Source of the DNA: Polyangium jinanense
GTDB taxonomy: Bacteria > Myxococcota > Polyangia > Polyangiales > Polyangiaceae
NCBI RefSeq assembly: GCF_028435365.1
Contig: NZ_JAGTJJ010000013.1
Location: 138,319 to 202,318 of the forward strand
DNA: 64,000 nt
Direction: 5' to 3'
Both the position numbers and the translations under genes were made by a program. Positions 27,749 to 36,208 of this stretch are shown here, in pieces; the first letter of the stretch is position 1; each line of letters opens with the position of its first letter. The notes beneath the pieces were generated by a model. That model did not search any database. It saw only the letters and a program-made list of their open reading frames with translations, and was not told the origin of the DNA.

Positions 27749-29896
27749 TCAGCCGAGGTGGAGCTTCTTGACCTTGCGAGCCCGCACGGCCCAATCGAAC
27801 ATGAGCCGCGTGCAGACGACGCCGGTGAACAGGCTGACCGCGATGCCCACGATGAGCGTCACGGCGAAGCCCTTGATGGGACCCGAACCGTACTGCGCGA
27901 GGATGAGGCCCGAGATCAGCGTGGTCACGTGCCCGTCGAGGATGGCGCTGAAGGCCTTGTCGTAGCCCACGTCCACCGCCGCCCGCGGGCTCTTGCCTTG
28001 CCGCAGCTCCTCGCGGATGCGTTCGTTGATGAGCACGTTCGCGTCGACCGCGATGCCGACGGTGAGCACGAGGCCCGCGATTCCGGGCAGCGTCATCGAC
28101 GCGCCGAACATCGCGAGGATCGCCACCTGGAGCACCATGTTGAAGAGCACGGCGATGTTCGCGATCGCGCCTGCGCGGCTGTAATAGACCTGCATGAACA
28201 GGAGCACGAGGATGACGCCGGCGAGGCCGCCCTTCGCGCCCTGCACGATCGCGTCCTGACCGAGCGACGGACCGATGCGCTGCTCGTTCGAGGGCGAGAT
28301 CGGCGCGGGCAGCGCGCCCGAGCGCAGCACGAGTTCGAGCTTGCGCGCGTCCGTGATCTGCTGATCCACGTTCGCCGAGCCCATCGTGATCGTTGCGACC
28401 CCGCCCGGGATCTTCGTCTGGATGACGGGCGCGCTCTCGACCTTCTCGTCGAGGATGATCGCGAAGCGGCGCTTGATGTTCTTCGCGGTGATGTCCTCGA
28501 AGCGATCGCCGCCGACGCTCGTCATCTTCATCTGCACGAGCCAGCCGCCAAGACCTCGATCACTCGGGTCCGGCATCGCTTGCGCGTCGCTCACCATGTC
28601 GCCGGTGATCTCGGCCTTGCTGAAGAGGTAGTAGGTCCGCCAGCCGACGTCCTCGACCGTGCCCTTCTCCTCGTCGTAGGACTGGTACTTGCCGAACCCG
28701 ATCTCGTGATCGTCCGGCACCGACAACGTCGAGGTCCACTCGCGCAGCCGCGCGAGCGCCTGCCGCATGTCCTCGCCCTCCATGTGCTCGAGGACCGCGT
28801 AGGTGTTGACCTTCTGCTTGCCAGGGCCGACCGAGACCTGCTCCTGCTGGAAGCGCAGGCCCTTCACTTCCTTGTTCTTCGGGTTGCGAACCTCGGTCTC
28901 GAAGAAGTTCACCTCGTCGTCGAGCAGCTTGAACTCGAGGCGCGCCGTCTGGCTGACGATCTCGCGGATCTCGGCGAACGTCTGGTCGTTGTCGCCCGGG
29001 ATCTCGATGATGATGTCCTCGTCGCGCGTGGTGACGCCGGCCTCCTTGAGGCCCATGCTGTCGACGCGGCGGAGCACCGTCTCCTTCGCCTGCGCCACGG
29101 CCTTTTCGCGGATCTGGCTCTCGATCTCGCCCTTGATCCGCAGCGTGACCCGCTTCCGATCCGACGAGAACTGACGCTGCATCTCCTGGAACGGACGCAT
29201 GAACTCGTCGTTCACCTTGTCCGCGTCCGCCGCGTTCTCGAAGTTGATGAAGAGCGTGCCCGCGTGCTCGCGCGACTTCTCGACGCGAACCTTGCCGATG
29301 AGCTTCTTCAGATCGTCGACCGACGCCTGCTGCTCCGCCCCGACGATCCCGTAGGAGCGCGCGAGCGCCTGGCGAACCTCGTCGTAGTACCGGTCGCGCT
29401 TGTCCTTGATCGCCTCGTCGACGTCGACCGTGTAGACGAGCCTGAGGCCGCCCTTCAGATCGAGGCCGCGCACGAGGCGGAACTCGATGTTCGAAAGCAG
29501 CCACTCGCGCACGCCACGGTTGCCCACGCGCGCGTCCTCTTCGACCTTCGCGCGCTCCTCGGGCCCGAGGCCCGATCGATCGATGCGGCCGTATCGCTCG
29601 TCCGCGTACGTCGGGTAGATGCTGAGCCACGATCCGAGCGCGAGGAACAGGACGAACCCGCTCTTGATGCGCCAGGAGAGATCGATGGTGGGCAGCGCGC
29701 AGAAGAACGCCCACGGGACGCTGAGCCCGAAGGTCGCGGTCGCCCAGAACACGTGGTAGTGCGCGGCGATCGCGGCGCAGAACGAGGCGATCGCCGACAT
29801 GACGAAGACGCCGCGCTTCGACCTCTGCCACGCGCCGAGCGCGATGGACAGCGCGCCGAGGCCAGCGAATGCGTACTGGAGGATGTTGTAGATCAT
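27749..29896 (-). CDS. secD: protein translocase subunit SecD with extra N-terminal membrane region
   Basis: 715 residues. The core shows RGLDLKGGLRLVYTVD, the P1 periplasmic domain and a C-terminal RND-type bundle with GIAVDANVLINERIREELR. The first 95 residues contain about three to four hydrophobic helices before the usual TM1, which normally starts close to the N-terminus; this extension is unusual. The stop is 11 bp before secF and the start 55 bp after the yajC stop. It acts at the SecYEG translocon in the inner membrane. Confidence 0.95.
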   Translation of the reverse strand: MIYNILQYAFAGLGALSIALGAWQRSKRGVFVMSAIASFCAAIAAHYHVFWATATFGLSVPWAFFCALPTIDLSWRIKSGFVLFLALGSWLSIYPTYADERYGRIDRSGLGPEERAKVEEDARVGNRGVREWLLSNIEFRLVRGLDLKGGLRLVYTVDVDEAIKDKRDRYYDEVRQALARSYGIVGAEQQASVDDLKKLIGKVRVEKSREHAGTLFINFENAADADKVNDEFMRPFQEMQRQFSSDRKRVTLRIKGEIESQIREKAVAQAKETVLRRVDSMGLKEAGVTTRDEDIIIEIPGDNDQTFAEIREIVSQTARLEFKLLDDEVNFFETEVRNPKNKEVKGLRFQQEQVSVGPGKQKVNTYAVLEHMEGEDMRQALARLREWTSTLSVPDDHEIGFGKYQSYDEEKGTVEDVGWRTYYLFSKAEITGDMVSDAQAMPDPSDRGLGGWLVQMKMTSVGGDRFEDITAKNIKRRFAIILDEKVESAPVIQTKIPGGVATITMGSANVDQQITDARKLELVLRSGALPAPISPSNEQRIGPSLGQDAIVQGAKGGLAGVILVLLFMQVYYSRAGAIANIAVLFNMVLQVAILAMFGASMTLPGIAGLVLTVGIAVDANVLINERIREELRQGKSPRAAVDVGYDKAFSAILDGHVTTLISGLILAQYGSGPIKGFAVTLIVGIAVSLFTGVVCTRLMFDWAVRARKVKKLHLG

Positions 29897-29951
29897 GGGA
29901 GGGTCGACTCGGGGGGGCGGTCGCGAGCCCTTCTTAGCCGAAGCGCGCGCG

Positions 29952-30380
29952 CTACGCTTTCTTTTCCTGCGCCTTGTCCTTCGCCTCGGCGGCGGGCTTC
30001 GGCTCGCCGTCCACGCCCTGGATGGCCGCCTTCAGGACCTGCACGTTCACGCCGGGCGCGATCTCCAGCTTGACCGTCCTGTCCCCGACCTCGATGAGCT
30101 TGCCGATGAGCCCCGACTGCGTGACGACCTTGTCGCCCGGCTTCAGGGCCGCCTCGAGCTCCTTCTGCTTCTTCGACTGGTTCCGCGTCATCAGGAACAC
30201 GAAGAGAAGCGGCAGCAAGAAGAAGAGGATCGTCATCCCGCCGAACGGCTGCCCGCCGCCGCCTCCGCCCTCGGGCGTCTGCGTGGGAGCGCCCTGGGAA
30301 GGCTGGGCAGGGGCGGGCGCGGGCGGTGCGCCCTGGCCCGGGGAGACGGTGGTCGGCTGAGACAAAAACAGCGTGGTCAC
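29952..30380 (-). CDS. yajC: preprotein translocase accessory protein YajC
   Basis: 142 residues from a GTG with an upstream GGAGG-type ribosome site. A Pro/Gly/Gln-rich N-terminal stretch of 45 residues precedes a single membrane helix (TILFFLLPLLFVFLMTRNQ) and the conserved cytoplasmic KPGDKVVTQSGLIGKL domain. A charged Lys/Ala/Glu tail follows. The order yajC-secD-secF is classical. The N-terminal extension before the helix is longer than in E. coli YajC. Confidence 0.94.
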   Translation of the reverse strand: MTTLFLSQPTTVSPGQGAPPAPAPAQPSQGAPTQTPEGGGGGGQPFGGMTILFFLLPLLFVFLMTRNQSKKQKELEAALKPGDKVVTQSGLIGKLIEVGDRTVKLEIAPGVNVQVLKAAIQGVDGEPKPAAEAKDKAQEKKA

Positions 30381-30574
30381 GAGGCGGTAACCTCCACGGG
30401 GACGAAGCTTGGCTCCCCGAATGCGAGCCCCCGATCATTCGGAAAGCGGCCGTCCATACCCACGATCGAGGTTCCACGCAAGGAACGGCCGGAGACCCTG
30501 GAACAAATGGTCGTCCCCTCCCCGGCCCCCACCTCCCGGCCCCCCTTCCCGAACCCTGCCTTTCGTTTTTTTTC

Positions 30575-30603
30575 TTGACCAGACCGAAAAGGCTTGGTAC
30601 CGA
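30575..30603 (+). promoter_or_regulatory. possible promoter of tRNA-Val(GAC)
   Basis: TTGACC (30575-30580), a 17-bp spacer and TACCGA (30598-30603) lie about 50 bp upstream of the tRNA, after a T-rich stretch. The -35 is good and the -10 weak. Confidence 0.35.
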
Positions 30604-30655
30604 TGCGCCTCCCTCGACGCACCGCACATCGGCGGGGCGGCGGAGGAAGCGGTAC

Positions 30656-30727
<72 letters not shown>

Positions 30728-31196
30728 CAAAGTTTCGATACGAGGACCTTTCTGCAGGTTCCCGCCTCATGGCGGATGCCGCCTGCCCGTCCTCGTGAGG
30801 ACCTTTGGGGTCAGTCAGAACGGAACCGCGGCGCACGCCGAGCGAGCGGCTCACGTCGTGCACATGACGTCGGGCGTGCAAAGGCCGCCCCCGCACGCAG
30901 GACGCGTCGCCCCCCCGAACCAAGCGGAGAGCGCCGAGCGCGGCACGAAGTCCCGTGCCGCCGCGCCTCTGCGCCGTCCTCGTCGCCCTGCCCGCACGGC
31001 TGCCCTCCCCACCGGCCTTCCCCGGTGGAGAACGAGCGCCGGGCGTGACTTCGGGCCCGGAGGCAGCTTCCGCCCGTTGATAACGCGGACCATCCGGGCG
31101 AGATTGTGTAGGCCCTGCACCCGTCATCCCGACGGGCAAGCGCGGCTGACCGTGGATTGCCAGTAGATCACAAGCAAGGAGACAGCGAGACCACAC
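30728..31196. other. 469-bp gap between tRNA-Val and infC, no gene seen
   Basis: No convincing coding region. It holds a 10-bp direct repeat (GAGGACCTTT at 30742-30751 and 30797-30806) and, overlapping the second copy, a 6-bp hairpin (30789-30802) that might terminate the tRNA transcript. The stretch next to infC must contain its promoter and a leader with the ribosome site AAGGAG (31176-31181). Confidence 0.5.
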
Positions 31197-31919
31197 ATGA
31201 GCATGCGACGCTTCGACCCTCGACAGGCCCAGCGAGGACCGCAGATCCGAATCAATCAGCGAATCCGGGTTCCGGAGATCCGGGTCATCGGGGAAGAGGG
31301 CGAGATGCTCGGCATCATGCCGACCCACGAGGCCCTGCGGCGTGCCCAGGAGCGAGGCCTCGATCTGGTGGAGGTCAATCCCAAGGCCGATCCGCCCGTC
31401 TGCAAGATCCTCGACTTCGGCAAGTACAAGTACGACGAGAAGAAGAAGGCGCGCGAGGCGAAGCGCAAGCAGAGCGTGGTCGAGATCAAGGAAATCAAGC
31501 TCCGCCCGAAGACGGACGATCACGATCTCCAGTTCAAGACGCGCGCCGCGCTGCGCTTCATCGAGGCCGGCCACAAGGTCAAGTTCACCGTGCGCTTCCG
31601 CGGTCGCGAGATCACGCACCCCGAGAAGGCGCAGGAGCAGCTCGACTGGATCGTGCAGCAGTGCGACGAAGTCGCGAACGTCGAGGTGCGTCCCGTCATG
31701 GAGCAGCGCACGATGACGCTGCTCATGGCGCCGAAGCCGGCCGTCATGCAGAAGGTCGCGCAAGCCCGCGCCGCCGCCGAGAAGGCACGGCAGAAGGCGC
31801 TCCAGGAAGGCCGCGCTGCGCCGGCCGTCAACGAGCAAGACGAGGCGCTTCGCAAGCTCGAGGAGCAGCTCGACGAAGAAGAGGATGATGACGAGGATGA
31901 CGACGAGGAAGGAAGCTGA
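31197..31919 (+). CDS. infC: translation initiation factor IF-3 with long charged C-terminal tail
   Basis: 240 residues. The N-domain (IRINQRIRVPEIRVIGEEGE), the linker with PPVCKILDFGKYKYDEKKK and the C-domain (IKLRPKTDDHDLQFK, RFRGREI) are complete and would end near residue 180. About 60 extra residues follow: an Ala/Lys helix and then a tail of Asp/Glu. M. xanthus IF-3 (DsgA) also has an extended tail that is needed for development. The ATG at 31197 is 15 nt after AAGGAG. An ATC codon at 31167, in frame and directly after a stop, is a possible rare start of the type infC often uses. rpmI and rplT do not follow. Confidence 0.96.
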   Translation: MSMRRFDPRQAQRGPQIRINQRIRVPEIRVIGEEGEMLGIMPTHEALRRAQERGLDLVEVNPKADPPVCKILDFGKYKYDEKKKAREAKRKQSVVEIKEIKLRPKTDDHDLQFKTRAALRFIEAGHKVKFTVRFRGREITHPEKAQEQLDWIVQQCDEVANVEVRPVMEQRTMTLLMAPKPAVMQKVAQARAAAEKARQKALQEGRAAPAVNEQDEALRKLEEQLDEEEDDDEDDDEEGS

Positions 31920-32661
31920 TCCGCTTCCTGCCTTGAACGTCCGCGGTGAGCGGCGAACGGGCCTCGTTCGCTTGCTCGCCGCGCTCCTGATCGCCCTTCC
32001 GCTCGTCACCCTTCCTTTCGCGACACGTGCGCTCGTCGACCGCGGCGCCGCTTCCCTCGGCGCGCGGCTCGCCGACGCGCTCGATCGCGCGTTCGTCTGG
32101 CGAAACGCCGAGGAGACGGACGCACCTCTGCACGGCCCCGACTCCCTCGATCTCGGCCTCGACCTGCCCCACGTGCCCGGGCTCGACGTGCTTCCGGCGC
32201 CCGCCGAGCCGCCGAGCGAAACGCTTGCCCCCGCGAGGAAAGGTTCGTCCGTACGAACCCCCGCGCCGCGCGGCGGAATTCATGTCCGCGCCGACGTCGT
32301 GGCGCGCGCGGTGCAGAGCGGCGTCGTCCCGTCAGGCGTGCCCGTGCCCGCAAGCGGACCGAGGCCCGCGGGCATCGCGCTCCAGGGCGTGGGTGGCTTC
32401 GGCGCGGGTCTCCGCGATGGCGACGTGCTCACGCGGATCGGCGGCGCGCCGGCGACCTCGGTCGGCGTGGTCATCGGCGCGGTCGCGGGCGCGCTCAAGC
32501 ACAACGCGAAGGTGATCACGGGCGAGGTGTGGCGCGGCGATCAGCGGCTCACGGTGGCCGTCGAGGTCCCGCCGATCGGTCGGCAAGGCGTCCCAGGTCG
32601 CGCGATGCCGAAGCCCCGTGCTCCGGCCAAACGCGCTCAGGGCCCGAACAGCCCGCCGTAG
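31885..32661 (+). CDS. membrane-anchored PDZ-like protein
   Basis: 258 residues; the start codon lies inside the acidic tail region of infC (35-bp overlap), with a further ATG at 31897. One membrane helix near residues 29-50 (LLAALLIALPLVTLPFA) is followed by a Pro-rich linker. A C-terminal PDZ-like domain (about 150-235) has the motif GFGAGLRDGDVLTRIGG, similar to the PDZ domain of type II secretion GspC or of HtrA proteases but without a protease domain. Its 3' end overlaps the convergent kinase gene by 25 bp. Function unknown; periplasmic substrate or partner binding is likely. Confidence 0.72.
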   Translation: MMTRMTTRKEADPLPALNVRGERRTGLVRLLAALLIALPLVTLPFATRALVDRGAASLGARLADALDRAFVWRNAEETDAPLHGPDSLDLGLDLPHVPGLDVLPAPAEPPSETLAPARKGSSVRTPAPRGGIHVRADVVARAVQSGVVPSGVPVPASGPRPAGIALQGVGGFGAGLRDGDVLTRIGGAPATSVGVVIGAVAGALKHNAKVITGEVWRGDQRLTVAVEVPPIGRQGVPGRAMPKPRAPAKRAQGPNSPP

Positions 32662-34472
32662 TACGCGCTCGCTGCGAGCAGAAGAACCGCCGCGGCGACG
32701 TAGAGCCACATCACGTTGCTGTTCGCGGCGGGGGCGGGCTTCGCGAGGGGCGCCTTCTTCGCGACAGCGGCCGTGCTCTCCTTGCTGAGCTTCGCGGCCG
32801 CGCCCTTCTTCCCCTTCGCGCCCGCCTTCGCTGCCTTGCCGGATTTGCCCGCGACGTCCTTCTCCTGCTTGGGCGACGGCGTCCTCGTCGCGACTGGCGC
32901 GCTCTCGATGGAGCTCTCCTCGGCCTTGGCCTGCGGCGTCTCCTTGACCGTCTCGGCTGGCTCGCTGATGACCGCGCCTTCGTCCGCCTTTGCTTGCGGC
33001 GTCGCCTTGACCGTCTCGGCCGGCAGACTCTCGGCCTTCAGGCTCTCGACCGGCGCGCTCTCCTCGGCCTTGGCTTGTGGCGTCGCCTTGACCGTCGCGG
33101 CCGGCAGACTCTCGGTCGGCAAGCTCTCGGCGCCTTTCTTCTCGGCTGCCGTGCTCTCGACCGCTTTGTTCTCGGCCTCCGTGCTCTCGGCCGCTTTGTT
33201 CTCGGCCTCCGTGCTCTCGGCTGCCGTGCTCTCGGCAGGCTTGCTCGGGACGGGCTTGCTCTCCGGCTCGCGCTCGCTCCGCGCGGACACTGGACCGACC
33301 CGCGACGCGCGCCCCTCGCCGCTGAGCGGCGCGAGATCCATTTCCTCGGCCCATTTGCCGATGTCCTCGAAGTGCGACACGCGCCCGCGCGGCCGCTCTT
33401 CGGGGGGCGGCGCCGCTGCGCTGATCTCCGGCTTCGACTTCTCCCTCGGTGCGCCGGGCCGTGGGTCGTCTTGCAGCGAGTTGAACTCGAGCAGCGCTGC
33501 TTCGATCAGCTTGTGCAGCGTCGTGTCTTTTTCCTGGTCCGTGGTTTTACGCAGCGCCACGGTCCCGCTCACGAGCTCGGCGACGTCGTGCGCGCCGACG
33601 GGCCTTCCGAACTTGAACAAGAAGCCGTTCAGGGCTCGGCCGAGCTCGCGCGCGCTCGGGTAGCGCTTCTCCGGATCGCGGGCGAGCGCGCGGTGGATGA
33701 TCTTCTCGAGCTCCGGCGGCACGTCCTTGTTGAGCTGCGCGAGCGGCGGCACGACGGCTTCGCGCACCCGCATCACCGTCTGCAGATCGTTGTCGCCGTG
33801 GAAGAGCCGCTTTTGCGCGAGGATCTCCCACAGGATGATCCCCACGGCGAACACGTCCGTGCGCACGTCGACCTCGAGCCCTTGTGTCGCCTCGGGCGAG
33901 AGGTAGCCGAACTTTCCTTTCACGATGCCGGGCTCGCTCTTCTCGAGCTGGCTCGTCGCTTTTGCGAGCCCGAAATCGACGATCTTGATCTCGCCGTATT
34001 TCGTGATGAGCACGTTCGCTGGCGAGACGTCGCGGTGCACGATGCGAAGCGGCTGCCCCTCGGGGTTTTTCGCCTCGTGCGCGTAGGCGAGGCCGTCGCA
34101 GATCTTCTCGGCCATGTAGACGGCGACCTCCACCGGGAAGGGCCGCTTCATCTTGCGGAGGTATTCGATGACGGCTTTCAGGTCCGAGCCATCGACGTAC
34201 TCCATCACGATGAAGTACGCGTTATCGCCGACGCCGATGTCGAATACCTGGGCGACATTCGAATGCGTGAGGTTCGCCGAGAGGCGCGCCTCGTCGAGGA
34301 ACATCGCGATGAAGCGCTTCTTCTCCGAGAGGTGGGGCAAGACCTTCTTGATCGCCACCCGCTTCTTGAATCCCTCGATCCCCGCGCTCTCCGCGAGAAA
34401 CACCTCGGCCATGCCGCCGGACGCGAGGCGATCGAGGACGCGGTACCGCTGCTGCTGATGCCCCTGCTTCAT
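32637..34472 (-). CDS. Ser/Thr protein kinase, C-terminal membrane anchor
   Basis: 611 residues. Kinase domain 9-285: glycine loop LASGGMAEVFLAE, Lys42 in VAIKKV, catalytic loop HRDVSPANVL (Asp148), DFG at 166-168, and the PPELEKIIHRALARDPEKR C-lobe motif. A 250-residue low-complexity linker (Ala/Glu/Ser/Lys repeats) follows and ends in a membrane helix near 589-607 (VMWLYVAAAVLLLAASAYYGG) at the extreme C-terminus. The kinase faces the cytoplasm with no periplasmic sensor, so it is tail-anchored. HRDVSPANVL is the version common in myxobacterial kinases. It overlaps the convergent PDZ gene by 25 bp. Confidence 0.94.
   Translation of the reverse strand: MKQGHQQQRYRVLDRLASGGMAEVFLAESAGIEGFKKRVAIKKVLPHLSEKKRFIAMFLDEARLSANLTHSNVAQVFDIGVGDNAYFIVMEYVDGSDLKAVIEYLRKMKRPFPVEVAVYMAEKICDGLAYAHEAKNPEGQPLRIVHRDVSPANVLITKYGEIKIVDFGLAKATSQLEKSEPGIVKGKFGYLSPEATQGLEVDVRTDVFAVGIILWEILAQKRLFHGDNDLQTVMRVREAVVPPLAQLNKDVPPELEKIIHRALARDPEKRYPSARELGRALNGFLFKFGRPVGAHDVAELVSGTVALRKTTDQEKDTTLHKLIEAALLEFNSLQDDPRPGAPREKSKPEISAAAPPPEERPRGRVSHFEDIGKWAEEMDLAPLSGEGRASRVGPVSARSEREPESKPVPSKPAESTAAESTEAENKAAESTEAENKAVESTAAEKKGAESLPTESLPAATVKATPQAKAEESAPVESLKAESLPAETVKATPQAKADEGAVISEPAETVKETPQAKAEESSIESAPVATRTPSPKQEKDVAGKSGKAAKAGAKGKKGAAAKLSKESTAAVAKKAPLAKPAPAANSNVMWLYVAAAVLLLAASAYYGGLFGP
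32880..33250. repeat. repeat-rich linker of the tail-anchored kinase
   Basis: Several imperfect in-frame units, including two long copies encoding AETVKATPQAKA-like segments and several 18- to 33-bp units for ESTEAENKA-like segments on the minus strand. The whole stretch is low-complexity and probably variable between strains. Confidence 0.75.
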
Positions 34473-34629
34473 GCCAGACGAGGACTACCCTCTCCTCGGC
34501 CGCCGGTCGAGCCCGCGCGCCGGGATCCGGCATCTTACCACGACGGGACCTCGAGACGGATCCAGGAAGGACATCCCTCGCGCACTTCTCCCTTGCCCCG
34601 GGAAAGCGCGGGTTCGTAGGCTGGCCTTC

Positions 34630-35256
34630 ATGCTTCGACCTCGATCGAATTGGGGAATCCTTCTGGTTTCTGCCTTCCTCGTGACCACGCTCCCCGCGGC
34701 CTGCGGGAGCGAGGTCGACGGCGGAAACGGCGGCAGCGGTGGCAGCGGCGGCGCGGGCGGCGGCGGCGGCGCTCCGAATTTCGGGGCCTGCAGCGGACCG
34801 GGTCAGTGTACCCTCGTCAAGAATACCTGCTGCGGCACGTGCAGCGAACCCACGCTCGCCGACGTCGAGCCCGTGCACGTCGATCAGGTCGACGAATACA
34901 ACACCTTCGTTTGTCCCGAGCCCTCGGCCTGCCCCGCCTGCGCGGGCGCGCCGAACCCCGGCCTCTTCGCGTATTGCGAGGCCGGTAGCTGCGCGGAGGC
35001 CGACGTCGCGGAGCACGCCTTCAGCGAATGCACGACCGCCGCCGATTGCACGCTCCGGCTCGGCTTGAGTTGCTGCGAGCCTTGCGCGGGGGGCGTGCCC
35101 GACCTCGTCGCGGTCGCGTCGAGCTCCCTTCAGGCGATTTACGATCTTGTCTGCCCGCCCGAGTTTGGCTGCCCGCCCTGCGCCCCTCTTTATCCGTCGG
35201 AATGGAAGGCCGATTGCGTGACCGGCCATTGCGCGGTCGTCCCGGCCATGCCTTGA
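34630..35256 (+). CDS. Cys-rich lipoprotein with a two-fold repeat
   Basis: 208 residues from ATG 34630. The signal peptide ends in the lipobox LPAAC (Cys near residue 25), followed by a Gly/Ser linker of myxobacterial type. The mature part contains two homologous halves, each with a CTL...CC..C pattern: CTLVKNTCCGTC near 57-68 and CTLRLGLSCCEPC near 138-150. Each is followed by a similar LADVEPVHVDQVDEY / LVAVASSSLQAIYDL helix and a CPxCAP-type end. A tandem duplication of one disulfide-rich domain is clear. Function unknown; cell-surface exposed by prediction. Confidence 0.8.
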   Translation: MLRPRSNWGILLVSAFLVTTLPAACGSEVDGGNGGSGGSGGAGGGGGAPNFGACSGPGQCTLVKNTCCGTCSEPTLADVEPVHVDQVDEYNTFVCPEPSACPACAGAPNPGLFAYCEAGSCAEADVAEHAFSECTTAADCTLRLGLSCCEPCAGGVPDLVAVASSSLQAIYDLVCPPEFGCPPCAPLYPSEWKADCVTGHCAVVPAMP

Positions 35257-35289
35257 GGCCCTGGCCGCGACGCACCTTTTCGAATCCGC

Positions 35290-36116
35290 TCAGTGACGCG
35301 CGCGCTCGCCGGGCGTGAGGCCGACGAGTTCCTCGCCCGACGTCTTTTCCGCGGGCGCTGTGTCCGCCTTGGCAGCCTTCGCCATCGTCACGGGGAAGCT
35401 CTTCTTCACGCCCCCGACCTCCACGAAAATCGTCGCCTTTCCCGCCGCGAGCGCCTTGACCAACCCGCACGTCTCGGTGACGTATTCCACCTCGATCGAG
35501 CCTTCGCCCGACATCATCCACCCGGAGAGGCCCGCCACCGCGCGCCCGTTCGAGATGCCCCGGAAACACACGTTGCGCTCCAAGCCCACGGGCAACGGCT
35601 GCGCGAGGTCCGGGCTGACCAAATTCTTCACGGCGACGATATCGTCGAGTTTGTCCACGATGGGCATCGTCACTTCGAACGGTGTTCCGTCGCCCGTCAC
35701 CACGCTCGCGCTCACGGTCCCGCTCGCACCCACCGTCACGAAGCGCCGATCCCACGTCGACAAATCCCCATCCTCCTTCGCGTCCCCCGTGATGGTGATG
35801 CTCGTGCTCTCGTCGACGAGGCGCATGCCGTCGGCATCGCGCAGCGCGAGGCCGAGGAACACGCCCGCGTCCTTGAACAGCGCTAGGCCGAGGTTTTCCG
35901 CCTCCGGATCGAGGAGCGACATCCCGCCTGCGACGAAGCCTGCGTCCCGCCTTCCGCGGTCGCGTGCAGGACGCCGCCGAACATGTCGTCGAAGAGCGAG
36001 GTGCCCCGGAAGAACAGGCCATTCGGTGTATCGGAGGAGCACGTCTCGCCCGACGGACAGACCGTCTCGCAAGGCGGCGTGAAGCACTGCTCATTGGAGA
36101 GGGCGCGCTCTCCAGC
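35290..36116 (-). pseudogene. frame-broken Cys-rich secreted protein with Ig-like C-terminus
   Basis: The C-terminal part (35290 to about 35935) is a good reading frame with Ala/Val-rich beta strands (SITITGDAKEDGDLSTWDRR, ATIFVEVGGVKKSFPV). Upstream of about 35940 this frame turns into Arg-rich nonsense, while another minus-strand frame (about 35935-36116) encodes a sensible Cys-rich segment (CETVCPSGETCSSDTPNGL) that joins it. That second frame meets a stop at 36117-36119 with no start or signal peptide. So the gene has at least one frameshift and has lost its beginning, or the sequence has an error there. The divergent intact gene begins at 36209. Confidence 0.6.
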
Positions 36117-36208
36117 TCATACGGCGGCACTTTGGCAAAGCCCGTGCCGCGCACGCGGGCAACCTTCACCCTTGCGACCTTGTTCTCCTCCCTTGTAGCA
36201 TTGCCTTT

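Noticed and set aside
30728..31196. Riboswitch or L20-type leader in front of infC
   Set aside because: No known motif could be traced by eye; the gap was left as unassigned.
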